Below are positions 29,294 to 39,767 of a stretch of 53,082 nt of DNA, piece by piece. This DNA is from Chitinophagaceae bacterium (GTDB lineage Bacteria > Bacteroidota > Bacteroidia > Chitinophagales > Chitinophagaceae), in NCBI GenBank assembly GCA_020854215.1, contig JADZFY010000221.1, positions 1 to 53,082 of the forward strand, given 5' to 3'. The notes under the pieces were generated by a model that had not been told where the DNA came from, did no database searches, and saw nothing but the letters and a program-made list of their open reading frames with translations. The position numbers and the translations under genes are program-made. Each line of letters begins with the position of its first letter. The stretch's first letter is position 1.

Positions 29294-29989
29294 ATGGCAA
29301 CGAGTTTTCTCAGTCAAAAAGAAATCAGAACGGGAGAAGAGGTGAACGGAGTAGATATTCGACCGGGTATCTTCCAGCTAATCGCAAAAGAATTTCCGGG
29401 TTTTAGTAAAGCGCATTGCATATCCCTTGCCGAACTCAACCAATACCGAAGGCAGTATTTGGCCCTTCTGATTGCGGAAGAAAGAGGTGAACTGGCAAGT
29501 ATTGACCGGGATGTGATGGATGCCTTTAAAAACAATGCCATTCTTTCTGAAAACATTCAGGACGAAATCGAAGGAACACTTACGCGGGGGCAACGAATTG
29601 CCGACCGGTTTGCCGAATTTGGCGGGAGCTGGACTTTTATCATTTCGTTCTTTCTTTTCATTTTGTTATGGATGGTTGTCAACATTTGGTTTCTGACGGC
29701 AAAGCCTTTTGATCCCTACCCATTCATTCTGCTAAATCTGGTGCTGTCGTGTTTGGCCGCTATCCAGGCGCCAATTATTATGATGAGCCAAAACCGGCAG
29801 GAATAGAAAGACCGCCAAAGAGCCGAGCACGATTATAAGATAAATTTAAAAGCTGAATTAGAGATAAAACTGATGAGTGAAAAAATTGATCATCTGCTGG
29901 TGTATCAAAACCGAAAACTCCTGGAAATACAGGAGATACAGACAGACTACCTCGATGATTTGATGAATGAACTCAAACGTAAATCGTAA
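29294..29989 (+). pseudogene. DUF1003 family membrane protein interrupted by in-frame TAG at 29804-29806
   Basis: ATG 29294 to TAG 29804; the same frame continues KDRQRAEHDYKINLKAELEIKLMSEKIDHLLVYQNRKLLEIQEIQTDYLDDLMNELKRKS to TAA 29987-29989, resembling the usual DUF1003 C-terminus. Confidence 0.7.
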
Positions 29990-30010
29990 ACGGAAGCACC
30001 ACTCCCCTTT

Positions 30011-30721
30011 TTAATTCAGGTTTAATCCAAAAGCGAGTCCAATCCATGGTTTGCTCTCGTATATCCAAATACGATTGTTCCTGTCGAGCAAATTATCGAA
30101 GCCAACAGATAAACCAACTGTAAAGTTATTTACACCAATAATCGCGGCAATTCCTTTGGTCCAAACAATTCCGTCGTACTCCTGTTGTATAATGCTATTG
30201 GTATTTGTTGGCGACATAAACGTATTTCCCAGCCCGGTAAAAATGCCGATAGAATAGCCCAAATGATTCGTGTTGCGAACGGATTCGTTCAGCGGGTTGA
30301 GTTCATAACTAATTTTGTAGATATCTGTTCTATAGCCAAAATACACCGCCCCGTTCAGGTTGGCGTTCAATTGCGGTGGAACTTCTTTTTCAGCTATCCT
30401 TAATTTTAATGGAATAGTTAGAAAATCAATATCAAAACTGCTTTTCAAAAGCAGGAATCTTGTATGCGCTGAGTCGTTGCGTTGCAGAAGATACAGCCTG
30501 GAATTTTCGAATCTGTTTACCTCTGCTTTCGTGTTGGTGCGGCGGGTTGGGTAAATACGTATGGAATCATTGGTGACATCTACATATACGCTTTGGCTGA
30601 TTGTTTGAGATTTTTCGCGATAAAAGCCATCAGCCAGTTGCTGCTTTGCGGATTTTTGTAAAATACTGCAACTGCTCACCAGCGTAACCATGCCCAATAC
30701 AAATAAAAGTCTGTTCAGCAT
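30011..30721 (-). CDS. Lipoprotein / outer-membrane-associated protein
   Basis: MLNRLLFVLGMVTLVSSCSIL lipobox using internal ATG 30721; beta-rich. Confidence 0.55.
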   Translation of the reverse strand: MLNRLLFVLGMVTLVSSCSILQKSAKQQLADGFYREKSQTISQSVYVDVTNDSIRIYPTRRTNTKAEVNRFENSRLYLLQRNDSAHTRFLLLKSSFDIDFLTIPLKLRIAEKEVPPQLNANLNGAVYFGYRTDIYKISYELNPLNESVRNTNHLGYSIGIFTGLGNTFMSPTNTNSIIQQEYDGIVWTKGIAAIIGVNNFTVGLSVGFDNLLDRNNRIWIYESKPWIGLAFGLNLN

Positions 30722-31001
30722 AATTTCTTTGTACAATATCTGCAAGCCAATTTACATGAAAATTAACACCCACACTTATTTTTTCCAACAAACCACTTCT
30801 CCTTATCGCCTTGGCCGTGGGGCTTTGACTACTGGTCTATTTTCGAAATGGCTACGGCGCTAACCTACAAGAGGAGTAACCGAAGAAACAGCCCTTACCT
30901 CCGGATGAGGCAACACAACTTTCAATAGCTCTCCTGCGAGTGGAGTTAAAATCTATATTCCGTTATGGTCACGTGTTTCCCCGGCAATACGGGAATTTGT
31001 G

Positions 31002-31373
31002 TTATTTTTTGAAAATAAAATATACGGCAAGAACCAGAAAACAAAAACCAATCGCATGATTCATTCTAAAGGTTTCATTCTTAAAAACAATTATCGTAAA
31101 AAAGGTGAAAACAATTAAGGTAATTACTTCCTGTAAAACCTTAAGTTGCCACAAATTAAAAGGCCCGCCATTTTCGTTGAAGCCAATTCTGTTTGCCGGT
31201 ACCTGGAAAGAATACTCAAATAAAGCAATTCCCCAGCTTATGAGTATGATGGCGGGCAAAGCCAATTTTTGCGACCACTCCATTTCCTTAAATCTGAGGT
31301 GTCCATACCAGGCAACAGTCATAAAGATATTTGATACGATGAGTAGCCCAATGGTGAAAAGTCCCTTCATCAC
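31002..31373 (-). CDS. DUF486 small multidrug-resistance-like membrane protein
   Basis: Four TM segments; VSNIFMTVAWYGHLRF, FEYSFQVPANRIGF, LQEVITLIVFTFF. Confidence 0.8.
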   Translation of the reverse strand: MMKGLFTIGLLIVSNIFMTVAWYGHLRFKEMEWSQKLALPAIILISWGIALFEYSFQVPANRIGFNENGGPFNLWQLKVLQEVITLIVFTFFTIIVFKNETFRMNHAIGFCFLVLAVYFIFKK

Positions 31374-31595
31374 TATTTTTTGCTAAATATATTCCTAATC
31401 CCGTCATTAATTCAAATTTCAATAATGACGAAAAGCAAAACAGCCACACGAATAAAGGTGGAACGGTTGGGCAAACCCGGCTGCCAAAAGAATAGCTAAT
31501 GGCGAAACACGCTTATCGCCCCAGAAAACCTCTGCAGGTGTATTAACTCCTAAAACCGGATGAGGTTGAATAAACAGTAATTACGATTAGAACAA

Positions 31596-32570
31596 TTAAA
31601 GTTTAAAGAGTTTTTTTGCATTTTCGTAAAGTATTTTACGTTCAGCGGCTTTGCTTCCGGATAATGCTCTTATTGTTGCTATCATTGGCGTGCCGGTGCA
31701 TTCCCCTTTAGCATCCACGATGCCATCGTTATCCCAGCAGTCACTCCCGAACAACAACTTATCCTGAAGTTTTTGCATGAATGCGCTTCCATGTCCTTCA
31801 TCCCGTTTGAAAGCATTGAGTCCCGAGCCGGCAGACAAATCGCCATACATATTGGGATAGTCGGTAAGATAACGTTCTGTAAGTCCGCCGGGTGTTACGA
31901 TTCCTTTTGGATACATCGGAAGGTCTTGCGGAATTCCTTTATCTACATTTGCCCACCAAAACTGTGCGTGTCCTATAAAGTTTACCCTGGGGTACTGTTC
32001 GAGAATTTTATAAAAACGATCAAGCCCATAGAAATATCTGTCCTTTTGCCAATGCATCAATACGGGTACGTCATAAGCCTGAGCTAACTGGTATATCTTG
32101 TGCATTTCCGGTGAATCACATTCAACACCAAACTTTAATTCTCCAATTACCTTAGCCCCCAATTTCAAATACTTTTCGATGTCGTAAATGGCATCGGGCG
32201 CATCCGGAACCGCACAAGCGCCAAATTTGAAATGTTTGCGATGCGCCATTGCGAAAAGATAAGTTTCGGCATTGCCCCCAACCTGCGCCTGTAATCCGTT
32301 TCCAAGTCCCTGGTGGGTAGCGTCGGAATTAACGGGCCGACCGGCAGGCAGCAGAATGGTGGTAGTAGCTCCTATTGCTTTTTGGTGAGCGATAAGATGA
32401 TCATCTGTTCTGCCCATATAGTGTATATGTTGATGGATATCAATGATGGGTTCTTTTTTCTCCTCTGTGTTTTCGGCCAATAGTTCCACAGGTAACACGC
32501 TGCCAGCGGCCAATATACCCGCCTGGGTTAAAAAATTTCGTCTTGAGGAATTCAGTTTGGATTGTTGCAT
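31596..32570 (-). CDS. Amidohydrolase family protein with Tat-like signal
   Basis: SSRRNFLTQAGILAAGSV; DIHQHIHYMG; VNFIGHAQFWW; LLFGSDCWD. Confidence 0.85.
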   Translation of the reverse strand: MQQSKLNSSRRNFLTQAGILAAGSVLPVELLAENTEEKKEPIIDIHQHIHYMGRTDDHLIAHQKAIGATTTILLPAGRPVNSDATHQGLGNGLQAQVGGNAETYLFAMAHRKHFKFGACAVPDAPDAIYDIEKYLKLGAKVIGELKFGVECDSPEMHKIYQLAQAYDVPVLMHWQKDRYFYGLDRFYKILEQYPRVNFIGHAQFWWANVDKGIPQDLPMYPKGIVTPGGLTERYLTDYPNMYGDLSAGSGLNAFKRDEGHGSAFMQKLQDKLLFGSDCWDNDGIVDAKGECTGTPMIATIRALSGSKAAERKILYENAKKLFKL

Positions 32571-33447
32571 AATGCCTGATTTTAAAAATGAGTGATAAAT
32601 ATTTTATTGGGGATAATTTGAATAGATATTGTGTTTTTAATTTATTGTTGTTGCAGAAATTTATTCCTGAAATCTGCCGGGGACAATTTATATTTCTTCG
32701 ATAACGATTCAGGGTGTGCAGCACACTTCGTACGATTGTCATTTACACCATAGGTATTGACGGCAGAGGTTTTAACACGCCGGTCATACACCGTGGGTAT
32801 TCGAAAAAGCACCTTCCTTCCCTTCGTAAGCAATTTTTTAACGATCGTATCTACTTTATTCAACCAACGCCTCCACTCCTTTTCCCAACGTTCCTTTATG
32901 ACTGTTTCCAACCGATCCTCTAACGATTCTTTTAACCATACTATCTGCTTATTCAATTTTTGTATAAAAACCGTTAACGTAAACGAATCTATGCTATTTT
33001 TTTGACTTTCTCACTATTCTTTAGAAAATTTACCGATAGCATCTATTACGATAAGCAGAAAAATGTGGATAGGGAGATCCGTTGTTCCCGGATGAAAATC
33101 CTGCCAGTTCATTTACATGACCTGACCTTGAAGGGGGCGGTTTGTTATAAACAGGAATAATCCGCATTACCCCCAGGCTAATAGCGGACGATTATTGTTT
33201 TATTCTTATTTTACTTCTTTATCAGATTTCAGAAACATCCAACGTGAAAACAAGAATACTTGTGGAAATTTGAGGAGCGAAACGACCTAAACGAAGTGAA
33301 GTCTATCTTCACCACGCCCCTGGAAAATTAGAAAGCAGCACCGAGTCCTATTTTTGCTTTCAAATAAAAAAGTTTACCTAATATCTTTTCGACCAAATCA
33401 TTAATCACCCAGGTGAAGCTTTCAATTACTCAACAAACATTTCACAT

Positions 33448-34587
33448 TTAGGGTAATAGCTCCGACAGCTTCTTTTCCAGTTTATCACCAAAAAGATTTC
33501 TTCCGATAATGGTTCCCTCCTTATCCAGCAAATAGCAGGTAGGTGTAGCCCAAACCCCATAGTCCTGCATGGCCTTATTACTCAGTCCCTGCAAATCAGA
33601 AACCTGGGTCCAGTCGAGATGGTCTTTTTTTACTGCATTTATCCATGCCTGTTTATTGTGATCTAATGAAACACCTATAATGGTAAATCCTTTGTTCTTG
33701 AATTGCTGATATGCCTTCACCAGGTGAGGATTATCTTTTCGGCAGGGGCCACACCAGCTTGCCCAGAAATTGACAAGAACAAACTTACCACGCAGGGAAC
33801 TGAGCGTAAAAAGATTACCTTCCATGTCGGGTTGTGAAAAATCTGGCGCCGTACTTCCGATTGCGAGGCGTTTGGCAATATCCAGGTGTTCCTTAATTAT
33901 TTTTCCATATTGGGATCTCTGCACCGTAGGATCTAAAGAATAAAACATGCTGTTTAATTGTTCGGCATCCGGATTCCAAAGGAAATTCGAAACAATCAAT
34001 CTCGCGGTTACAACAGAAGAAGGGTTGTCGCTGATGAATTTAGCAATTGTACTGCTTTTCAGACTATCCAGTTCCGCAAGTTTGTGCCTGAGACTATCCC
34101 CCATCGAAGTCTGGCTGATCGCATTATCCACGGGCGTTGCATCAGATAATGCTTTGTTTAAGGTTTCTATTTTCATTTCAATAGGGCTAATCCTGTCGAG
34201 ATAATCCTGATAGGTGTCCTGAGAAGCAGAACCTGTTATTTTTGCATTATAAAACGAGTCTGCTGAAGCCACAATTTTAATATCGCCATTCTCAAGAAAA
34301 AACTTCACGGAAGCACCCTTCTTTTTCAGAAAAAGGGTAACCTGTTCCGCAGTACTTTTTTCACCATTCAAAACGAAACGGTGGTTTTTTATCTCTGCTG
34401 AATCAACAACCGCATTACCACCCTCATCCGCGTGTTTCATAAAAACCCATCCGGAATTAATATCTCTAATTTCTCCGTTGATTCTATACCCTTTCGGGAC
34501 AGTTGCCACGCCCTTCGGTGAGGTGGAATGACAAGATGTAAAAATGACCATGACTAAAAAACAAAGGAGGGAAAAATCATTCTTCAT
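33448..34587 (-). CDS. DUF4369 + TlpA-like thioredoxin-fold lipoprotein
   Basis: Lipobox (FTSC); VNFWASWCGPCRKDNPHLVKAY. Confidence 0.88.
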   Translation of the reverse strand: MKNDFSLLCFLVMVIFTSCHSTSPKGVATVPKGYRINGEIRDINSGWVFMKHADEGGNAVVDSAEIKNHRFVLNGEKSTAEQVTLFLKKKGASVKFFLENGDIKIVASADSFYNAKITGSASQDTYQDYLDRISPIEMKIETLNKALSDATPVDNAISQTSMGDSLRHKLAELDSLKSSTIAKFISDNPSSVVTARLIVSNFLWNPDAEQLNSMFYSLDPTVQRSQYGKIIKEHLDIAKRLAIGSTAPDFSQPDMEGNLFTLSSLRGKFVLVNFWASWCGPCRKDNPHLVKAYQQFKNKGFTIIGVSLDHNKQAWINAVKKDHLDWTQVSDLQGLSNKAMQDYGVWATPTCYLLDKEGTIIGRNLFGDKLEKKLSELLP

Positions 34588-35137
34588 TATAATTAAGTTT
34601 TATTAAGCGAACCGGCAATTGCATTTACGCATTGAACGGGTAATCGTCAAAATCGTATGATCTCTTAGCAATCTGATACGAATTCACCGAAAACTAAAAC
34701 CAGTTTCAAATAGCGCTAAACACGTACTAATGGGAGCCAGCCTCTAAAGCTAAACAGAAATTCCAAATAAACGTATTCGTATATCAGCCGTCTCCCCGAC
34801 AAACAGGCTATTTCACCCCATTTTCAAAAGCTGGCAATGCAATATGCCGCACGATTTTACAGTCTCTCCAGGATTTGAAAATGTGGTTTACTGTCTGTGC
34901 CAATATATAGTTTTATCCTGCCTTTGCCATATTCATCCCTGATAAAAACACCGGTTTGGTTATTGAAATTTTCCCCGGTGAACAGCCGATCTGCTCCCAC
35001 TGGAATACCGTCATTCATGTGCGTAATAATATCCATCATTTGCTGATCGTTGGAATAATACTTTCAACTTTTTGTGCATTGGCACAAAAGGATAGCAATA
35101 GCAATACGGTACAAACAATATTTGTTTTCATCCGTAA

Positions 35138-35353
35138 CTAATTTTTATTTTCTTCTACATATTCAAGAATATCAGCGGGCTGACAATTTAGTGCCTTACA
35201 AATAGCTTCTAAAGTGCTAAAGCGTATAGCTTTCGCTTTTCCTGTTTTTAATATAGAAAGGTTGGAAAGTGTTAGTTCAACTTTTTCTGATAGCTCAATA
35301 AGCGACATTTTTCGCTTTGCCATCATCACATCTAAGTTTACAATGATTGGCAT
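35138..35353 (-). CDS. Cro/CI-type HTH regulator
   Basis: MPIIVNLDVMMAKRKMSLIELSEKVELTLSNLSILKTGKAKAIRFSTLEAICKALNCQPADILEY. Confidence 0.9.
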   Translation of the reverse strand: MPIIVNLDVMMAKRKMSLIELSEKVELTLSNLSILKTGKAKAIRFSTLEAICKALNCQPADILEYVEENKN

Positions 35354-35356
35354 GGC

Positions 35357-35893
35357 TTATACGGTTAAATCGTTTTCGTTTTGAAGTTCTACTCCTTTTT
35401 TAAAAATGGTAGCAATGATGTAGATAATAGCACCCATCAAAATAAACGCCTCACTATCAACCCAAAATTGGTTGATGTTTTCAGGAACAAAACCATAATG
35501 CATTAAATTTTTCACAAGCTGTCTGGCAATTAAATTAAACAGTCCAATTGCAAGAGTGAAATAGCCAATTATTGAAATTTGTCTTGAAACAAATGCGCTG
35601 AACGGTTTTGATCGGTCCATTCTGTGCATTAGATGGATAACTATGTAAAATAGAAAAGCTTTCGAAATGGAAATGATTAGAATAAAACTATAAACACCGA
35701 AAAAAGCCAACTTACTTTCTTTATACATTTGAATTAAGTCCAACTTTTGGTAAAGATTTTGGACCATTTCAGGCTTATAAATATGAAAGAAGAAATTTAC
35801 TAATAAGCCTCCAGCTTCAATGGACAAGGCTACAAAAATGAGCCAAGCTATAATATATAAGACCCAAAACACGAAGTTGTTTGTTTTTGACAT
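35357..35893 (-). CDS. DUF2975 membrane protein
   Basis: Multi-TM protein directly upstream of the HTH gene, typical pair. Confidence 0.8.
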   Translation of the reverse strand: MSKTNNFVFWVLYIIAWLIFVALSIEAGGLLVNFFFHIYKPEMVQNLYQKLDLIQMYKESKLAFFGVYSFILIISISKAFLFYIVIHLMHRMDRSKPFSAFVSRQISIIGYFTLAIGLFNLIARQLVKNLMHYGFVPENINQFWVDSEAFILMGAIIYIIATIFKKGVELQNENDLTV

Positions 35894-36450
35894 GATAGTT
35901 AAATATTTGATTGACTATGTAAAAATAATTATTTATTGTTATTCAATAAATATATCATCTTTATCGAAAATTATTTTTCTAAATTAAAAATTATCCTTTT
36001 GTCTGGGAGGTGGATATAGTCGCAGAGTAAAGACGTATTGCTGATGTGTCAAACTAATGATGATAGCCATTCGTCAGCCTGGGTGGGTGAGCAGTGCGTT
36101 GGTATTTTCAGCTATTAAGTCAACACTGTCTTCAGTTTTGTTAATGATGGTTTCTTCCGAAAGTAGTTCAGCAGTTTTTGTGTCATTTATATTATGGGTT
36201 TCAATTTTCATTTCGTCAGTATGTATATCTATCGAGGTCTTTTTTTGTACAATGCCCGCTAACACCCAAATACACACACTATCCGCTTTTAAACGCTTAT
36301 AAACGACTACAATCGGTTTTAAACGACTATATACCGATTAAAGGTTTCCCACTGCATCATCTTTGTAACGGTAAAGGAAAAGCGCTTATCCCGGTAAAAT
36401 TCAACATCACAAAACAGCATCCGCATTATAAACCTTTAAAACAAAACATC

Positions 36451-36798
36451 ATGAACAGCTTGCAAAACAAAGTACAACTGATTGGCAACTTAGGCAATAA
36501 CCCCGAAGTGCGTAATACCGACTCGGGCAAAAAAATGGCACGTGTATCCATCGCCACCAATGAAAACTACCGCAATGCCAAAGGCGAAACCATTAAAGAA
36601 ACCCAATGGCATAACGCTATCGCCTGGGGTAAAAATGCCGATCTCGTGGAGAAATACCTCACCAAAGGCAGCCAGGTGGCTATTGAGGGACGCCTGGTAA
36701 ACCGCAACTACGTGGATAAAGAAGGCAACAAAAAATACGTTACCGAAATCCAGGTGAACGATATCCTGTTCCTGGGGGGTAAAAACAACAATCAATAA
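36451..36798 (+). CDS. ssb: Single-stranded DNA-binding protein, short form
   Basis: MNSLQNKVQLIGNLGNNPEVRNTDSGKKMARVSIATNENY...WHNAIAWGKNADLVEKYLTKGSQVAIEGRL; lacks acidic tip. Confidence 0.9.
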   Translation: MNSLQNKVQLIGNLGNNPEVRNTDSGKKMARVSIATNENYRNAKGETIKETQWHNAIAWGKNADLVEKYLTKGSQVAIEGRLVNRNYVDKEGNKKYVTEIQVNDILFLGGKNNNQ

Positions 36799-36820
36799 AT
36801 CAGCAGCTTCTCCTGTACAA

Positions 36821-36849
36821 AAGGTCGCCTTCACAAGGCGGCCTTTTTT
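36821..36849 (+). terminator. Intrinsic terminator after ssb
   Basis: AAGGTCGCC / GGCGGCCTT stem followed by T-tract. Confidence 0.85.
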
Positions 36850-38305
36850 AATTTTCTATCGCATGGTTTTTCTCAAAGTCGTAGAGCGTTACCCGCCGCA
36901 GTTCGTAGTACGATTGCCAATACTGTTGCAACATCCTTACATAATCCACCACCGCATTGTCCTTGGCTTCCTGGGCCAGTCCCAAATCGGTGATACTGAT
37001 TTTACCCAGCATATACCGGTTCCTGGCTACTTCATACCTTTTTTGTGCAATGGTATCGCTTTTGGCGGCAATGATTAACGCCGACTGCAACTGCAGAAAC
37101 TGGTTGACCGTATTTTCCACTTCCAGCTCAAATGATTCTTTTTCAAAGGCAATCTGCGCCTGAACCGATTTTAAGTTCGCCTTGCTGCCGGCAATATCAT
37201 GTTTGCTTTTTCCAAATCCAAATAACGGCAACGAATAGCCAATATTCACCTGCTGAAAATCCAGCGGATTCTGATAAGCACCACCAAGCGTCATCGCCGT
37301 TTGATTTAACCCGTAACTCAGTCTGATGTTTCCACTGGCAAAAGCGTTAGACTGGCTTTGCCTGAGTTGCCGCCGGGCATTGTTTTCACGCAGGTCATAG
37401 CCCAGCATATCACTGCGGTTGCGTTTTGCTTCATCCACGGCCCGATGGGCATCTACCGCAAACACCGGAGCATTGGTTACCGGTATCAAATCGAATTCCG
37501 TACCACTGTCCAATCCTAACAAATTTGCCAATCGCTTAGCGTTCGCCTGTACATTCACCTCTCCCTGCGTTACGGCGTTGCGTGCATTCATCAATTGCAG
37601 TTCTACCTGCAGCAGTTCATTTTCCGCTATCCTTCCCACATTGTAGCGGCCGGTAGATATCTTATACAATGTATCGTTTACCTCCACATTCTGACGTGCC
37701 TTATTGAGTACCATTTTAGATACGTAAAGGTTAAAATATGCCGTGGTGATCTGCCCGGATAAGTTTTCATAATTTTCAATCTGTTCCTTGGTGGCCTGTT
37801 TCATGCGGAGTTTCTCCTGCTCAAAATTCCATTTAACCGTATTAAACAAACTCAAAGGCTGGCTGATGCCTACCTGAAATGGGGCGGTTTGCCACTGCCG
37901 CTGATCGAGCCCGTTACCCTTGTTGGTAAATAAATTTGCGCCCGAGGAAACGAATATGTTGCCTCCCGTCCAAAAGATATTTTGTGTTATCGTAAGATTA
38001 CTTCCCACAATGGATCGGCGCACCGACTGCACTTTATACGAACCATCGGGCTGCGTAATGTTTATCAGCGACCTGTCGTAAGCCGGCAATGTTCCGTCGA
38101 GGCTCAACTGCGGTTTGAGTGAAGCTTTAAATGAGCGGTACCGGTGCACATAACTTTCGAAGTCGGATTCAATTTGTTTTGCCAGTAAACTCTGTCCCCG
38201 CGCAACACCAATGGCTTCCTGCAGAGACAATGTCATTTTTTGCTGAGCTTCAACAGACCGGCAGAGGCATACTGCTGCCACAATGAGGTATAAAACAGGT
38301 TTCAA
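36848..38305 (-). CDS. TolC-family outer membrane efflux protein
   Basis: Signal peptide; SLQEAIGVARGQSLLAKQIESDF; TolC-like repeats. Confidence 0.88.
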   Translation of the reverse strand: MKPVLYLIVAAVCLCRSVEAQQKMTLSLQEAIGVARGQSLLAKQIESDFESYVHRYRSFKASLKPQLSLDGTLPAYDRSLINITQPDGSYKVQSVRRSIVGSNLTITQNIFWTGGNIFVSSGANLFTNKGNGLDQRQWQTAPFQVGISQPLSLFNTVKWNFEQEKLRMKQATKEQIENYENLSGQITTAYFNLYVSKMVLNKARQNVEVNDTLYKISTGRYNVGRIAENELLQVELQLMNARNAVTQGEVNVQANAKRLANLLGLDSGTEFDLIPVTNAPVFAVDAHRAVDEAKRNRSDMLGYDLRENNARRQLRQSQSNAFASGNIRLSYGLNQTAMTLGGAYQNPLDFQQVNIGYSLPLFGFGKSKHDIAGSKANLKSVQAQIAFEKESFELEVENTVNQFLQLQSALIIAAKSDTIAQKRYEVARNRYMLGKISITDLGLAQEAKDNAVVDYVRMLQQYWQSYYELRRVTLYDFEKNHAIEN

Positions 38306-38388
38306 CGATTGAGTATTTTATGGTTAACGATTCTCGTTCGGGTTCAATATGCCGTCACACGATCCCAAGCTATCCACACCACGCCGTT

Positions 38389-39741
38389 TTAGTCTGACCT
38401 CAGCGATACTACGGGATCACTTTTTGCTGCACGACGCGCAGGTAATATTCCAAATACCAGCCCAACGGCTATGGATATGGTAAAAGAAATGATAATGGAC
38501 GCCGGGGAGATAATGGTTTGTATTCCCGTTAAATGCCGGATCAACACACTGGTACTGATGCCAAGGATTACACCTATTACGCCTCCTGTGATGCTGATAC
38601 TTACTGCTTCTCCTAAAAACTGCATCACCACATCTCTTTTGGTGGCGCCGAGCGCCAGGCGTAAACCAATTTCACGGGTTCGCTCCAGCACCGATGCAAG
38701 CATGATGTTCATAATACCAATACCGCCAACAATCAGCGAAATGGAAGCAATAATGGCAAGCACTACGTTAAACAATGCCTTCGTTTTTTGTTCCTGTTTC
38801 AACAACAATTCAGGTACTACTATTTCATAGTCTTCCACCTGCTGGTGACGCCTGGCAAGCAGGCGGGATAATACCTCTACCGTTGGCGCCATTAAATCAC
38901 TTGACGCCACATGCACTACTATCCTGTCTAACTGATTGTAATTGGACGGTGTTTGATTTCTCCTGTTGCGCATCCTCCTGATTTTTTCTGTAGTAACCAA
39001 CGAACGGTTACTATAGCGGATGAGCATAGTATTGACGGGCAGATAGACTTCATTGTTCAGGTTTCGCACCGACAGCTTTTCCATCTCCCCGGCGTTAACA
39101 TCTTTATTTCCCAGCACCCCAATGATGAGCAGCCAATTGTTACCACATTTCAGGTATTGCCCAACAGGATCCTTGCCCGCGAAAAGTTTGGTTTTGATAT
39201 TTTTTCCTATGACACAAACAGGCTCAGCATTTTCTAATTGCTTTTCGGAAAAAAAACGCCCGTCGGCAAGTGTTGCGCCTGTAGTTTCAAAATAGTAGTT
39301 CTGAACGCCTATCAGTTTGCCGTTCATGTTTAGTCCCTCAAATAAAAATTGGGCTTGCAGTTCAATCTCCGGACTGGCAAATTTTACCGAACTAATACTG
39401 CCCATAATGTCATCTGCATCGGCAATACTTAATCCGGGTGAGAAATTTTTCTTGTCCTTTACTTCTTTACCGGTTGCAGCCGTTCCATCATCGGACGATC
39501 CATTGTCATCATTCTTCCTGGACTGATCGCCGATTTTTGATTTAATGATTATGTTGTTTGCGCCTACCTGTTTGATTTGCTCTAAGATTTCTTTCTCTGC
39601 ACCTTTACCAATCGCCAGCATAGCAATTACAGAGGCCACGCCAAAAATGATCCCCAAAGAAGTAAGAATGGCCCTGATCCTGTTTTGAAACAAGGCCCGG
39701 ACACCAATATCGAAATTGAATAGTATTCGTTGCAAGCGCAT
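38389..39741 (-). CDS. MacB/FtsX-type ABC transporter permease
   Basis: IRAILTSLGIIFGVASVIAMLAIGKGAEKEI; GIGIMNIMLASVLERTREIGLRLALGA. Confidence 0.9.
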   Translation of the reverse strand: MRLQRILFNFDIGVRALFQNRIRAILTSLGIIFGVASVIAMLAIGKGAEKEILEQIKQVGANNIIIKSKIGDQSRKNDDNGSSDDGTAATGKEVKDKKNFSPGLSIADADDIMGSISSVKFASPEIELQAQFLFEGLNMNGKLIGVQNYYFETTGATLADGRFFSEKQLENAEPVCVIGKNIKTKLFAGKDPVGQYLKCGNNWLLIIGVLGNKDVNAGEMEKLSVRNLNNEVYLPVNTMLIRYSNRSLVTTEKIRRMRNRRNQTPSNYNQLDRIVVHVASSDLMAPTVEVLSRLLARRHQQVEDYEIVVPELLLKQEQKTKALFNVVLAIIASISLIVGGIGIMNIMLASVLERTREIGLRLALGATKRDVVMQFLGEAVSISITGGVIGVILGISTSVLIRHLTGIQTIISPASIIISFTISIAVGLVFGILPARRAAKSDPVVSLRSD

Positions 39742-39767
39742 AGTGAAACGGGGGAGTTAATAAACCA

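Noticed and set aside
32642-32956. Minus-strand 104-aa ORF (KR-rich)
   Set aside because: TTG start, no recognisable family; might be real but not supportable by eye.
33328-33429. Minus-strand open segment VIESFTWVINDLVEKILGKLFYLKAKIGLGAAF ending in Phe, like the end of an outer-membrane barrel
   Set aside because: Only 33 codons with no start codon; possible remnant but too short to call.
36074-36277. Minus-strand acidic 67-aa ORF
   Set aside because: No start context or family support; possibly a remnant.
36178-36450. Track N-terminal extension of ssb
   Set aside because: SSB homology starts at the ATG at 36451; the upstream codons carry repeats and no recognisable domain.
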